Shown here piece after piece: positions 1-8,742 of a DNA stretch of 64,000 nt. The translations under genes and the position numbers were made by a program. Origin of the DNA: JACVRX01 sp035697245 (GTDB lineage: Bacteria; Actinomycetota; Actinomycetes; Jiangellales; Jiangellaceae); NCBI GenBank assembly GCA_035697245.1, contig DASSDH010000133.1, forward strand, positions 1 through 64,000, written 5' to 3'. The notes under the pieces were generated by a model that saw only the letters and a program-made list of their open reading frames with translations, was not told the origin of the DNA and made no database searches. Position 1 is the stretch's first letter; each line of letters starts with the position of its first letter.

Positions 1-209
1 GAGGTAACCGGGATGGTCCGCAGGGTTCGGCAGCGGTACGTCCCCATCACCTCCCAGGTCCAGACCGATCTCCTCCGGCTCGCGCGTGACCAACTGCGAC
101 CAGCGCCGTCGCAGCCCATTCCGCCACCCGGTGCGGCCCAGAGCCGGCGGAAGCTCCAGGAAGCGATCCTTCACAGACCGCAGCCGCGCGGTGACCCTCC
201 GCGACTCGG
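1..209. other. left edge, inside the integrated element; no gene recognised
   Basis: This stretch lies downstream of the integrase stop codon and runs off the window. Short open frames exist on the plus strand but have no ribosome binding site or recognisable domain. It is probably interior sequence of the element whose end is marked by the integrase and tRNA to the right. Confidence 0.3.
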
Positions 210-1418
210 TTAGATATCCTCCAACTCGATCCGCCGCCTGGGAGCCAAGGCCTCGAGGATCTCGGCCGTGACAGGGTTCACCTCCTCGTTTGGCTCGATG
301 TAGTGCTGCCTGGTGATCTCCGACGATGTGTGCCCGAGCATCTCGGCGGCCAGGTCAGCGCCCCCGGCGCGGTCGATGACCGTGGCGACCGTGCGCCGGA
401 ACGAGTGCGGAGTGACGCCCTGGATGCCGGCCTCGGCAAGGGCCATTCGCAAGCGGCGACGGACGTTGTTGGTGAGCAGTGGCGTGTGGTTACGGCTGAA
501 GAAGATCAGATGCTCGGGGTCCTCGGAGGCCATGACCACGAGCCGCTCACGCAGTACCTCTGCGGTGAAGCTCGGCACCGAGACCGTGCGGGTCGACTTC
601 GATGTCTTCGGATGGCCCTGCCGGTGCGTCGGCTTCCCGGCTGGCGACACGATCGTGCCGCAGATGCGAACCGTGGCCGGGGTTCGTGTGACATCAACGT
701 CGCACTTACGGATGGCGAGGACCTCACCGATTCGAGCGGAGGTGCCAAGCATGACCTCGACGATCTGCTCCAGCTGCCCGTCTGGCTTCGGACCCGACAG
801 CCCCTGCCCACGTCGCCACGTGCGGACGGCTCGGCGGATCGCCTCGACCTGCTCCACGGTGAGTGCCAGGGCCTGCGACGGCGGCTTGCTCAACCGCGCG
901 GTGTGCCGGACCGGGTTCTCCCTGAGCGCGTCGTAGCGAACCGCTAACCCGAACGCGAGGCTGAGGACCGTCCGCGCCTGCTTGGCCATGGAGTAGCTCT
1001 TCGTGGCGGCCAGCGTCTTGATGAACTGGTCGACCTTGCGAACTGTGATCTCGCGCAGCGTGTAGTGCTCGAACGCTGGCATGACGGGCTGTCGCATGTT
1101 GCGTTCGTAGAGGGCGCGCGTGCTGGGCGCGAGCTTGCCCTGTAGGTCCAGGTCATCAAGCCAGACTTTCACCAGCGTGGTGAACGAACTGTCCGCCGAG
1201 AGCGCGCCGTAGCCACTGGCGTAGCTCGCACGCTGGCTGAGCTTCGCCTTGAGGGCCCGCTCGGCCGACTTCCGGGAGTCGCCGGTCGCCTGCACGAGTC
1301 GTAGCTGTCCGTCGTCGTCGCGATAGCGGACCCGGGCCTTCACCTTGCCGTTCGGGGCCGAGACGAAGGTGAAGCCACCGAAGGTCCCGATCGCGGTCCT
1401 GGGCCGTCCGTGCCCCAT
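210..1418 (-). CDS. tyrosine recombinase (site-specific integrase)
   Basis: Phage/ICE-type integrase of 402 residues. The N-terminal third resembles an arm-binding domain, followed by a SAM-like core-binding domain (about 80-180) and the catalytic domain (about 190-380). The catalytic residues are visible: Arg229 in the TSARIGEV segment, His338 and Arg341 in HSFRR, His363 in LGHTS, and the nucleophile Tyr373 in QHYIEP. The ATG start is 6 bp after the stop codon of the small excisionase-like gene, so the two are probably co-transcribed. Both lie directly beyond the 3' end of the initiator tRNA gene, the usual arrangement for elements that integrate into tRNA 3' ends. The rest of the element would extend left of the window. 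The reading frame is intact. Confidence 0.93.
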   Translation of the reverse strand: MGHGRPRTAIGTFGGFTFVSAPNGKVKARVRYRDDDGQLRLVQATGDSRKSAERALKAKLSQRASYASGYGALSADSSFTTLVKVWLDDLDLQGKLAPSTRALYERNMRQPVMPAFEHYTLREITVRKVDQFIKTLAATKSYSMAKQARTVLSLAFGLAVRYDALRENPVRHTARLSKPPSQALALTVEQVEAIRRAVRTWRRGQGLSGPKPDGQLEQIVEVMLGTSARIGEVLAIRKCDVDVTRTPATVRICGTIVSPAGKPTHRQGHPKTSKSTRTVSVPSFTAEVLRERLVVMASEDPEHLIFFSRNHTPLLTNNVRRRLRMALAEAGIQGVTPHSFRRTVATVIDRAGGADLAAEMLGHTSSEITRQHYIEPNEEVNPVTAEILEALAPRRRIELEDI

Positions 1419-1424
1419 CTCAGG

Positions 1425-1655
1425 TCACCGCCCATCGGGATGCTGCCCGGGCCGGGATTCGCGCTGCTCGTCGATCCACGCCAGGACGTCGCGGACGGTG
1501 AACTTCACATGGCGCCCGACGCGGACGCCGCACGGCCCCTTGCCGTCCACGCGCCAGTCGTAGATCGTCGTGATCGGGACGCCGAGATAGTCGGCGAGTT
1601 CCTCGATGCTCAACAGCGGATCCAGTCCGATGGTCGGTGTCGTCGCGGTCTTCAT
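1425..1655 (-). CDS. excisionase-like helix-turn-helix protein
   Basis: A 76-residue protein with a MerR/excisionase-type helix-turn-helix. The motif LSIEELADYLGVPITTIYDW near residues 14-33 is followed by a wing and VGRHVKFTVRDVLAWID. This family (HTH_17) supplies recombination directionality factors in actinobacterial integrative elements. The chosen ATG gives the usual compact length; an upstream ATG at 1712 would add 19 residues with no domain. It ends 6 bp before the integrase start, consistent with an xis-int operon next to the attachment site. It could instead be a small regulator of the integrase. Confidence 0.8.
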   Translation of the reverse strand: MKTATTPTIGLDPLLSIEELADYLGVPITTIYDWRVDGKGPCGVRVGRHVKFTVRDVLAWIDEQRESRPGQHPDGR

Positions 1656-1798
1656 GCCATGTAGGTGCGCATGACGTCCCGAGTCGCTCCATGACGTCCG
1701 TGGACGTTCCATGCTCGCCCCGCGGATGCGCCGTCGGGCGGTGCTCGGCTCTTGCTAAGTGATGACTTTGTGATTACCGGATCAAGTCTGGAACGCTT

Positions 1799-1831
1799 TC
1801 AGGCTCGGATCCCAAGGGGACCCGAGCCTGA
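1799..1831 (-). terminator. hairpin directly downstream of tRNA-fMet
   Basis: Perfect 10-bp inverted repeat (TCAGGCTCGG at 1799-1808, CCGAGCCTGA at 1822-1831) with a 13-base loop, starting 3 bp after the encoded CCA of the tRNA. There is no T-run, as is common for actinobacterial terminators. It probably ends tRNA transcription, but if the attachment core extends this far it may belong to the element. Confidence 0.55.
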
Positions 1832-1834
1832 AGT

Positions 1835-1911
1835 TGGTAGCGGGGGCAGGATTTGAACCTGCGACCTCTGGGTTATGAGCCCAGCGAGCTACCGAACTGC
1901 TCCACCCCGCG
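1835..1911 (-). tRNA. initiator tRNA-fMet (CAT), CCA encoded
   Basis: A 77-nt tRNA on the minus strand with anticodon CAT in the loop CTCATAA. Two features mark it as the initiator: three consecutive G-C pairs in the anticodon stem (GGG/CCC flanking the loop) and an unpaired first acceptor position, C1 opposite U72, the actinobacterial version of the bacterial C1-A72 mismatch. The T-loop TTCAAAT and the D-arm are normal, and the 3' ACCA is encoded. The integrase and excisionase-like genes abut its 3' end, so this end is the likely attachment site. Confidence 0.95.
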
Positions 1912-1976
1912 TCGCGTTTGCGAGTCTACGGGACCGCTCATCGCCCCGCCAAATCACGCCGATTCGACAAGCAGAC

Positions 1977-4922
1977 CTACGGCGTCGACGTCGGCGTCGG
2001 CTCAGTGGCGGGCGATTCCCCGGACAATGTCGCAGCCCGGGCCAACGCCTCCTCCAGCCGGTCCAAAGCGGCGCCGTACGCGGCCCAGTCGCCCTCGCGT
2101 TGGGCCGCCTGGGCATCGTCGTATGCCTGCTGCGCGTCCTCGATCGCAGCCTGCAGATCACCGGCACCCTCGCCGGCCGGTGGTGCCGTCGGCGCTGGTG
2201 TCGGAGCGCCCGTGGGCGGCGCGGTCGGCGTCCCGGTCCCCGGCTCCTCGCCTGTCTCGGCCCCCGACTCGCCCTGGAAGATCTGGTCCAGCGCCTCCTG
2301 CAGCGTGTCGGCGTATCCGATCTGGGAGCCGAACGACACAAGCACCTTCTGAAGGAGCGGGAACGCCGCCTCACCGCTGGCGCGCTGCACATACACCGGC
2401 TGGACATACAGCAGGCCACCACCGACGGGCAGGGTGAGCAGGTTGCCGGTTACCGTGTCCGCGTCACCCTGCCGCAGCAGGGACAACTCCTGAGCCACCG
2501 CCGGATTGGCCTCGAAATTGTTGGCGACCTGCGCGGGACCGTCGATCTGGGTCTCCGATTGCAATTGCAGAATCGTCAGCTGGCCATAGTCGTCGCTGCG
2601 TGCGTCTGCGTTGACGGCCATGAACGCCGCCAGGTTCTGCCGACCCTTGGGGACGTAGGTGGTGGTCAGGGAGAAGTTCGCCGTGTCCGTCTCGGGAAGC
2701 TTGATCGTCTGGTAGTACGGCGGCTGGAACACTGCCTGGCTGACGGTCGGGTCGTTGGGAACGTTCCATGCTTGCTGACCGCCGTAGAAGGTCGTCGGCT
2801 TCGTGACGTGATATTCCGCCAGCAGCCCGCGCTGAAGCTTGAACAAGTCCTCGGGGTAGCGCAGGTGTGCCATCAGGTCTTCAGATATTTCCGACCTTGG
2901 CTCAACAGTGTCCGGGAACGCCTCCTGCCAGGCTTCGAGGACTGGGTCGGTCTCGTCCCAGGCATACAACGTGACCGAGCCGTCGTAGGCGTCGACGACA
3001 GCCTTGACGGAGTTGCGAACGTAGTTCAGGTGGTCCTGTGGCTGGGCGGCAACCGCCTGCAGCGCGGTCCGCGAGTCGCGCGTCGCCTCGCCCAACGACA
3101 CGCGTTGGGAGTAGGGATAAGAATCGATGGTGGTGTAGCCATCAAGAATCCATACCAAGTTGCCGTCGACTATTGCGGGATACGGATTGCTGTCGACGGT
3201 GAGCCACGGCGCCACCTTCTCGACCCGATTGCGCGGATGGCGATCATAAAGAATCCGGGAGGAGGAGTTCACTCGGTCCGAGAGCAGGATGTTGCCCTGC
3301 TGGAACTTCGTCGCGTAGAGAATCTTGTTGATGAACGATCCGATCGGCACTCCGCCGTCGCCGGTGTAGGTGTAGTTCCGCTGTTCACCGCCGGCGTCGG
3401 GGTCTTCGGGAATGTCGAACTCGACCGGATTCCGTCCTTCCGGTGCACCGACGATCGAGTACTCGGGCGAGAACTCACCGAAATAGACCCGCGGTCGATA
3501 CTCGCCCAATTCGCCGACCGGCGGGATGTCCTCCTCGGCCCAGACCGGGGAGCCGTCAGAGTTGCGGGTGTTTCCGTACGCCGCCACGAAACCGAATCCG
3601 TGGGTATAGACAGTGTGTTCATTGATCCAGTTCTGCTGGGCGTCCGGAATTCCGGCGACCTCGATCTCCCGTACGGCGACGACGACATCCCGGTTCTCGT
3701 CGTCGATCTCGTACCGGTCGACGTCGAGCGGGTTCGGGAACGTGTAGAAGCCACGCACTTGCTGGAGCTGCTGGAAGGCCGGCGGTACGACATTCGGATC
3801 GAGCAGCCGGATGCCGGGAACCGTCGCGGAGTCCTCTGCTAACTGCCCGGCGCTGACCGTGGTGGTGGCGGCGTACTGGTTGACCTGCACACCTTCGACG
3901 TCATAAGCCTCGCGCGTCGCCTCGATGTTCCGCGCGATGTACGGCTCTTCCCGGTCGGCCTCACTGGGCTTGACCTGGAACTGCTGGACGATCAGCGGCC
4001 AGACTCCCCCAAGCAGCACGGCACACAGGACCAGCAGGCCGAGTCCGATCGCCGGGAGGGTCCACGAACGGCGCCAGACGTTGACGAAGAACAACAGCGC
4101 ACAGATGAGCGCGACGAAGACGAGGATGGTCTTGGCCGGCAGCATGGCGTTGATGTCCGTGTACGACCCACCAGTGAGCAGCGCGCCGTCCTCGAGCACG
4201 AGAGCGTACCGGTCCAACCAGTAAGCGACGGCCTTGAGCAGCACGAACAGCCCGATGAGCACGGACAGGTGCGCCTGGGCTGCGCGCGACACCCGCTCAC
4301 CTGCGGTCTGCAGCCGGATGCCGCCATAGACGTAGTGCGTAACGGCTGCGGTGATCAGTCCGAGGATCACAGCAGCGAACCCGAAGCTCAGGACGTACCG
4401 CCACCATGGGTAGTCGAACGCGAACCACCCGATGTCCAGGCCGAACTCCTCGTCGGCTGTGCCGAACCCGCGTCCGTTCCGCCAGAGCAGGAACGTCTCC
4501 CACTGGCCGGCCGCACTTCCACCCGCCATGAGCCCCAGCAGAATCGAGGCCACGATGACGACCCAGCGCCGGATCGGGTCGATCGCATCGCGGTAGCGGT
4601 CCAGGCTCTGCTGCTCCGCGCTCATCGGCCGGTAGCGCGGACGGAGCCGGTGAGCGACGATCGCGTTGACGGAGATAGCGGCCGCCATCAACACGGCGAA
4701 GACGACGAACAACAGGGCCTCGGTGACGAGTTTGGTGGTGAACACGCTGACGAAGTCGACCGAGCTGAACCACAACCGCTCGGTCCACAGTGCGGTCGCG
4801 ATGCCGTAGATCACGGCGAGGACCGCAAGGACGATCAGCGTCGGAACCAGTGCTCGCGAGCGCTTGCGCGTTCCGCTGCGGTTCCGGAACGGCTGGGCGG
4901 GTCGTGGGAGGTCCTGGCTCAC
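1977..4922 (-). CDS. UPF0182 family large membrane protein
   Basis: A 981-residue protein of unknown function and typical length for the UPF0182 family (Rv3193c-like). The first 320 residues hold about seven membrane segments (for example ALVPTLIVLAVLAVIYG near 25-45 and others up to about 310). A long extracytoplasmic region follows, containing the family stretches around NPYPAIVDGNLVWILDGYTT and YVRNSVKAVVDAYDG. The C-terminus is a Pro/Thr/Ala/Glu-rich linker followed by a short helical coiled-coil-like segment rich in Ala, Asp and Glu. The GTG start at 4922 gives a basic cytoplasmic N-terminus before the first helix. The gene faces away from the PPA1309 gene. The family is almost universal in actinobacteria, but its role is not established. 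Confidence 0.93.
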   Translation of the reverse strand: MSQDLPRPAQPFRNRSGTRKRSRALVPTLIVLAVLAVIYGIATALWTERLWFSSVDFVSVFTTKLVTEALLFVVFAVLMAAAISVNAIVAHRLRPRYRPMSAEQQSLDRYRDAIDPIRRWVVIVASILLGLMAGGSAAGQWETFLLWRNGRGFGTADEEFGLDIGWFAFDYPWWRYVLSFGFAAVILGLITAAVTHYVYGGIRLQTAGERVSRAAQAHLSVLIGLFVLLKAVAYWLDRYALVLEDGALLTGGSYTDINAMLPAKTILVFVALICALLFFVNVWRRSWTLPAIGLGLLVLCAVLLGGVWPLIVQQFQVKPSEADREEPYIARNIEATREAYDVEGVQVNQYAATTTVSAGQLAEDSATVPGIRLLDPNVVPPAFQQLQQVRGFYTFPNPLDVDRYEIDDENRDVVVAVREIEVAGIPDAQQNWINEHTVYTHGFGFVAAYGNTRNSDGSPVWAEEDIPPVGELGEYRPRVYFGEFSPEYSIVGAPEGRNPVEFDIPEDPDAGGEQRNYTYTGDGGVPIGSFINKILYATKFQQGNILLSDRVNSSSRILYDRHPRNRVEKVAPWLTVDSNPYPAIVDGNLVWILDGYTTIDSYPYSQRVSLGEATRDSRTALQAVAAQPQDHLNYVRNSVKAVVDAYDGSVTLYAWDETDPVLEAWQEAFPDTVEPRSEISEDLMAHLRYPEDLFKLQRGLLAEYHVTKPTTFYGGQQAWNVPNDPTVSQAVFQPPYYQTIKLPETDTANFSLTTTYVPKGRQNLAAFMAVNADARSDDYGQLTILQLQSETQIDGPAQVANNFEANPAVAQELSLLRQGDADTVTGNLLTLPVGGGLLYVQPVYVQRASGEAAFPLLQKVLVSFGSQIGYADTLQEALDQIFQGESGAETGEEPGTGTPTAPPTGAPTPAPTAPPAGEGAGDLQAAIEDAQQAYDDAQAAQREGDWAAYGAALDRLEEALARAATLSGESPATEPTPTSTP

Positions 4923-4982
4923 CCTTGCGAAGCTATCTCACCGTCACCACAGGTCAGGTAGCGCCCGTGCAACGATTCGGAC

Positions 4983-5510
4983 ATGCCCGACGCTCCGACC
5001 TCGCCGCTCGCCCGCGCTGTCGCCGAGATCGAGCGGCACGTTGCCGGCGACGGATGGGACCAGGCGCCGCGGTTGTTCGCACTCGCCCCTACGGCCGATC
5101 TGCTCTCGCGCGAGCCGGCGCTGGTCGATCGACTACGGGTTGGCGGCCAGGAACCGTCGGCGGACCAGCTCACTCCTATCGAGCAGGAGTTGCCCAACCA
5201 GCACCTGGAGGACGCGCTGTTCACCATCGCCTGGCCTTCGACCGTCGTCGGCTGCGCTGTGGCGCTCGAGCGAATCGTCCTTCCGCCCGCTGCCGAGAGT
5301 GGCATGCCCGCCGCTCCTGCTGAGGCCGCCGCCTGGGCTGCCCGTCATCCTGATCGGGCCGACGTCCGGATCGTCGTCGCAGTGTTGCGCGACGGTGCGC
5401 GTTCGTCGGTCCTACGGGTGCGCGGTCACGACGACGACAGTGACCTGCTCCGCGAGACTGACTTGGCTCCCGACCTCACCGACGCACTGGCCGCCACCTT
5501 CGCCGATTGA
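4983..5510 (+). CDS. PPA1309 family protein
   Basis: A 175-residue soluble protein of the actinobacterial PPA1309 family. The internal stretch NQHLEDALFTIAWPSTVVGC and the C-terminal sequence around RDGARSSVLRVRGHDDD are characteristic. No catalytic motif or membrane segment is visible and no function is known. It is divergent from the UPF0182 gene with 60 bp between starts, and its 3' end faces the Lon-like protease gene across a collapsed copy of the window's dispersed repeat. Confidence 0.85.
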   Translation: MPDAPTSPLARAVAEIERHVAGDGWDQAPRLFALAPTADLLSREPALVDRLRVGGQEPSADQLTPIEQELPNQHLEDALFTIAWPSTVVGCAVALERIVLPPAAESGMPAAPAEAAAWAARHPDRADVRIVVAVLRDGARSSVLRVRGHDDDSDLLRETDLAPDLTDALAATFAD

Positions 5511-5523
5511 GACCGGCTGGCGG

Positions 5524-5560
5524 GCCATCACCAGGCGAGTGGGTACAACGTGGTCATTCC
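5524..5560 (-). repeat. dispersed repeat, collapsed copy (copy A)
   Basis: A 37-bp remnant of the 80-bp repeat found complete at 29471, 37346 and 44294. It keeps the outer part with the CATCACCAGGCG box and the opposite end AACGTGGTCATTCC, joined directly at GTAC. The central palindrome and adjacent sequence are missing. It lies between the convergent 3' ends of the PPA1309 and protease genes. Orientation is given relative to copies C and D. Confidence 0.75.
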
Positions 5561-5581
5561 GATCGCACGGGGAGGTGTCGC

Positions 5582-6631
5582 TCAGGCGCTGCAGGAAGGC
5601 AGGGACTCCATGTCGCCTGCGGCGGCGGACTCGGCGGCGGCGATGGCGTCGTCGAGGGTCTCTATCCGCACGATCCGCATTTGGCCGGGGTCGGAGACGG
5701 CCGCCTCGTCGCAGTTGCCGGCCGGCGCGAGGAACAGCGTCGCCCCGTCGTCGGATGCCGCGGCGATCTTCTGCCGGATCCCTCCAATCGGGCCGACCTC
5801 ACCGTCCGGACCGATGATGCCGGTGCCAGCGACGTGCATACCGTCGAGAAGAGCACCCGGCGTCAGCGTGTCGTATATCGCCAGCGCGAACACCATTCCG
5901 GCGGACGGTCCGCCGATCCGGTCGTCGATGTTGACATCGATCTGCACCGGATATTCGTAGCCCACCGACGGGCTGAAACCGACGATCGTCCGGCCGTCGT
6001 CCTCAGCGGCCTGACTGCCTACCGTCTCGGTGCGTTCCGCGCCGTCACGCTCGACGACGAACTCGATGCGGTCTCCGGGCTCGTGCGCAGTGACCACCTC
6101 GACGACGTCCTGAGGCGTCTTGATCGGCGTTCCATCCACAGAAATGACGACGTCGCCCGGCACCAGGACTCCGTCGGCCGGCGCCCCGTTGACAACAGTG
6201 TCGACGACGACGATCTCGGGGACCTCCAGGCCCAGTTCACGCAATGCAGCGACTTTCGCGGTCTCTTGGGACCGCTCGAGCAACTGGGCGTTTTCCTCGC
6301 GCGCCTCGTCGGCCGTCACGTCCTGCGGATAGACCAGCTCGCGGGGAAGGACCGTCCGGTCCGGATCCAGCCACGCCTGCAGCGCGCCGAGCAGGCCCAG
6401 CTTGCGATCGGCCGGCGTGACGCCGACGGTGGTGAGGTCGAGCACGCCTTCGGTCGGGTACGTCTCGGCTCCGCTGATCTCGATCACCGGTTCGCCGTCC
6501 CACACGCCGAGGGTGTCCTCCACCGGTCCGGGTGAATAGACGACATACGGAACCGGGAACAGCGAGGCTGCGGCGACAAGCACGACAAGGAGCGCGCCAG
6601 AGACGGCAAGCGTCGCGGTGCGACGGGACAT
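5582..6631 (-). CDS. Lon-like S16 serine protease with PDZ domain (YlbL family)
   Basis: A 349-residue membrane-anchored protease (Rv3194c/YlbL type). One N-terminal membrane helix (residues 8-28) is followed by an extracytoplasmic region, a PDZ domain (about 135-200) with the GVLVPGDVVISVDG carboxylate-binding stretch, and a C-terminal Lon proteolytic domain. The catalytic dyad is visible: Ser243 in GGPSAGM and Lys288 in GGIRQKI. Unlike true Lon it has no AAA+ module. It probably degrades or processes proteins at the outer face of the membrane. In actinobacteria the gene commonly sits beside the UPF0182 gene, as here. Confidence 0.92.
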   Translation of the reverse strand: MSRRTATLAVSGALLVVLVAAASLFPVPYVVYSPGPVEDTLGVWDGEPVIEISGAETYPTEGVLDLTTVGVTPADRKLGLLGALQAWLDPDRTVLPRELVYPQDVTADEAREENAQLLERSQETAKVAALRELGLEVPEIVVVDTVVNGAPADGVLVPGDVVISVDGTPIKTPQDVVEVVTAHEPGDRIEFVVERDGAERTETVGSQAAEDDGRTIVGFSPSVGYEYPVQIDVNIDDRIGGPSAGMVFALAIYDTLTPGALLDGMHVAGTGIIGPDGEVGPIGGIRQKIAAASDDGATLFLAPAGNCDEAAVSDPGQMRIVRIETLDDAIAAAESAAAGDMESLPSCSA

Positions 6632-6716
6632 TTCGGCGGCCCGGTCCTCACTGATTGGTTCGACAAGTATCGACGAGCCTATGGCTGGTAGCTGAGAGCA
6701 AGCTGAGGCGCGACCT

Positions 6717-7139
6717 CTACGGTGAGCCGACCCACTCCGCGTCGCCGTCGTCGAACAGCTGGCGCTTCCAGATCGGGACCCGTGCCTTGAGCTCGTCGAT
6801 GAGCCGTCGGCACGCGGCGAAGGCCTCCGCCCGGTGCGGTGCGGCCGCCGCCACTACGACCGCGATGTCACCGACCTTCAACTCGCCCACACGATGCACG
6901 GCAGCCAGAGCGTTTACCGGGGACGTCGACGCGATCTCGTCGGTCACGTCATGGAGGACGTCAGAAACCGACGGATGTGCGGTGTACTCGAGCTCCGTCA
7001 CGCTCTTGCCACGGTCGACATCACGCACCGTCCCCACGAACAGGCAGATGCCGCCGGTTGATGGGTCGCTGACGGCCGCGAGCACCTCGTCGACGGATAG
7101 CTGCTCGTCGCGCACATCCAGCAGGCGCACGATCCCCAC
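6717..7139 (-). CDS. moaE: molybdopterin synthase catalytic subunit MoaE
   Basis: A 140-residue MoaE. With thiocarboxylated MoaD it converts precursor Z (cPMP) into molybdopterin. The family motif FVGTVRD (34-40) is present, and so are the two conserved lysines, Lys118 in DELKAR and Lys125 in PIWKRQ, where the covalent intermediate forms. The GTG start is used. No moaD is adjacent, so the partner must be elsewhere, but moeZ, which activates MoaD, is in this window at 33.4 kb. It lies between the Lon-like protease (same strand) and a divergent DUF2342 gene. Confidence 0.93.
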   Translation of the reverse strand: MGIVRLLDVRDEQLSVDEVLAAVSDPSTGGICLFVGTVRDVDRGKSVTELEYTAHPSVSDVLHDVTDEIASTSPVNALAAVHRVGELKVGDIAVVVAAAAPHRAEAFAACRRLIDELKARVPIWKRQLFDDGDAEWVGSP

Positions 7140-7374
7140 GCCGCGAACCTAGTGCACTTAAGGCCGACTACGCCAAGATCAACTGGCCTCAAAACGGCCA
7201 GCGGCACGCGCGCGTGTCGTGTCATGTGCGATCAGTCGGTCGACCGGGGGCGGCCTCCGCGTTGCGCCGAACGCGAACCACCTGTGGGCACGGATCTACG
7301 TCGGCGGATCGGCCGACTACCGTGGACGGCATGAGGCGCTTCAAAGTGCTGCCGCTCGAGTTCGAGGCTCGACC

Positions 7375-8742
7375 ATGAGCGACGTGCCGTTCGGCTTCCG
7401 GTCCGGCGACGATCCGGACCAGCCCGACGACGAGACCGAGGGCGTGCCAGCGCAGCGACCCGGTGGCGACGAGGCAAGCGGCCCGCAGGATCCGCTCTCG
7501 CAGTTGTTGGGATCGCTCGGCACGGGTGGCCCGGGAGCTCCTGACATCGGCGCCATGCTCCAGCAGCTCGGCCGGATGCTCTCGTGGACCGGGGGGCCGG
7601 TGAACTGGGACCTCGCGAACCAGTCCGCTCGCCAGGTCGTCGCCGCGGCGGGCGACAAGTCGGTCAGCGCGGTCGAGCGCCGGACGGTGGAAGATGCCTT
7701 TCGGCTGGCCGACACCTGGCTCGACCAAGCCACCGCCTTCCCGGCCACCGGCGGCTCGCCACGTACGTGGAGCCGGGCCGAGTGGGTGGAGGGAACCCAA
7801 GCAGCGTGGCGTGAGCTCGTCGAACCGGTCGCCGCCAAGGTGTCGACGGCGATGGGCAACGCGCTGCCGCCGGAGATGGCCCAGGCCGCCGGCCCGTTGG
7901 TCGGCATGATGCAACAGGTCGGCGTGTCGATGTGGGGCGCCCAGGTCGGCCAGGGGATCGGAAAGCTTGCCGGCGAAGTCGTCGGGTCCGCGGACATCGG
8001 CCTGCCGCTCGCCGAGGGGCACCCGACGCTGCTACCCGCCAACGTGCGGGCATTCGGGGAAGGGCTCGGCCTCGAAGAACGCGACGTGACGCTCTACCTC
8101 GCGCTACGCGAGAGCGCGCACCTGCGCCTGTTCGCCCACGCGCCCTGGTTGCGTCCGCACCTGATCGCACTGGTCGAGGAATACGCCCGGAACATCTCAG
8201 TCGACACCGACCGGATCGAGTCGTCGTTGCGCGAGATCGACCCGCAGCGGCCCGAGACCATCCAGGAGGCCCTCGAGGGCGGCTTGTTCGACCTGCCGAC
8301 GACATCGGAGCAGAAGGCCGCCCTGGAGCGCCTCGAGCTGGCCCTGGCGCTGGTCGAGGGATGGGTCGACGACGTGGTTACACAGGCGACGGACGGACGT
8401 CTGCCGTCGGCGCCGGCGCTCCGTGAAATGGTGCGGCGCCGCCGGGCGACGGGCGGGCCGGCTGAGCAGACGTTCGCCACCTTGGTAGGGCTCGAGTTGC
8501 GGCCGCGGCGGCTGCGTGAGGCATCAGCGTTCTGGAGCGCCGTCCGCGACGCTCGCGGTCTCGACGGCCGGGACGGGGTGTGGGGGCATCCGGACCTGCT
8601 GCCCACGGCCGACGACCTCGTCGATCCGGCGGCCTACCTGGGTCGTGCCGAACTCGACGTGTCCGCGCTCGACGCGTCGGCACCTACGGAGACGCCGGAG
8701 ACGCCGGACGACGACGACGACGACTCACGTCCAGTCGACTAG
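7375..8742 (+). CDS. zinc-dependent metalloprotease-like protein (DUF2342)
   Basis: A 455-residue protein of the actinobacterial DUF2342 / putative hydrolase family (Rv3195-like), often annotated as coenzyme F420 biosynthesis-associated. The core segment around LPANVRAFGEGLGLEE and ALRESAHLRLFAHAPWL (about 225-265) carries the family's conserved Glu/His cluster. I see no classic HExxH. The acidic N- and C-terminal tails (DDPDQPDDETEG; a run of Asp near the end) are probably disordered. The ATG at 7375 (MSDVPFGF) is chosen over an upstream frame extension to 7219 that encodes no domain. The biochemical activity is unproven. The 3' end overlaps the convergent metallopeptidase gene by 4 bp. Confidence 0.85.
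   Translation: MSDVPFGFRSGDDPDQPDDETEGVPAQRPGGDEASGPQDPLSQLLGSLGTGGPGAPDIGAMLQQLGRMLSWTGGPVNWDLANQSARQVVAAAGDKSVSAVERRTVEDAFRLADTWLDQATAFPATGGSPRTWSRAEWVEGTQAAWRELVEPVAAKVSTAMGNALPPEMAQAAGPLVGMMQQVGVSMWGAQVGQGIGKLAGEVVGSADIGLPLAEGHPTLLPANVRAFGEGLGLEERDVTLYLALRESAHLRLFAHAPWLRPHLIALVEEYARNISVDTDRIESSLREIDPQRPETIQEALEGGLFDLPTTSEQKAALERLELALALVEGWVDDVVTQATDGRLPSAPALREMVRRRRATGGPAEQTFATLVGLELRPRRLREASAFWSAVRDARGLDGRDGVWGHPDLLPTADDLVDPAAYLGRAELDVSALDASAPTETPETPDDDDDDSRPVD

Noticed and set aside
1875..3842. 655-codon open frame on the plus strand opposite the UPF0182 gene
   Set aside because: It is the antisense frame of a strong GC-rich gene; it has no domain and an arginine-rich low-complexity composition typical of shadow frames.
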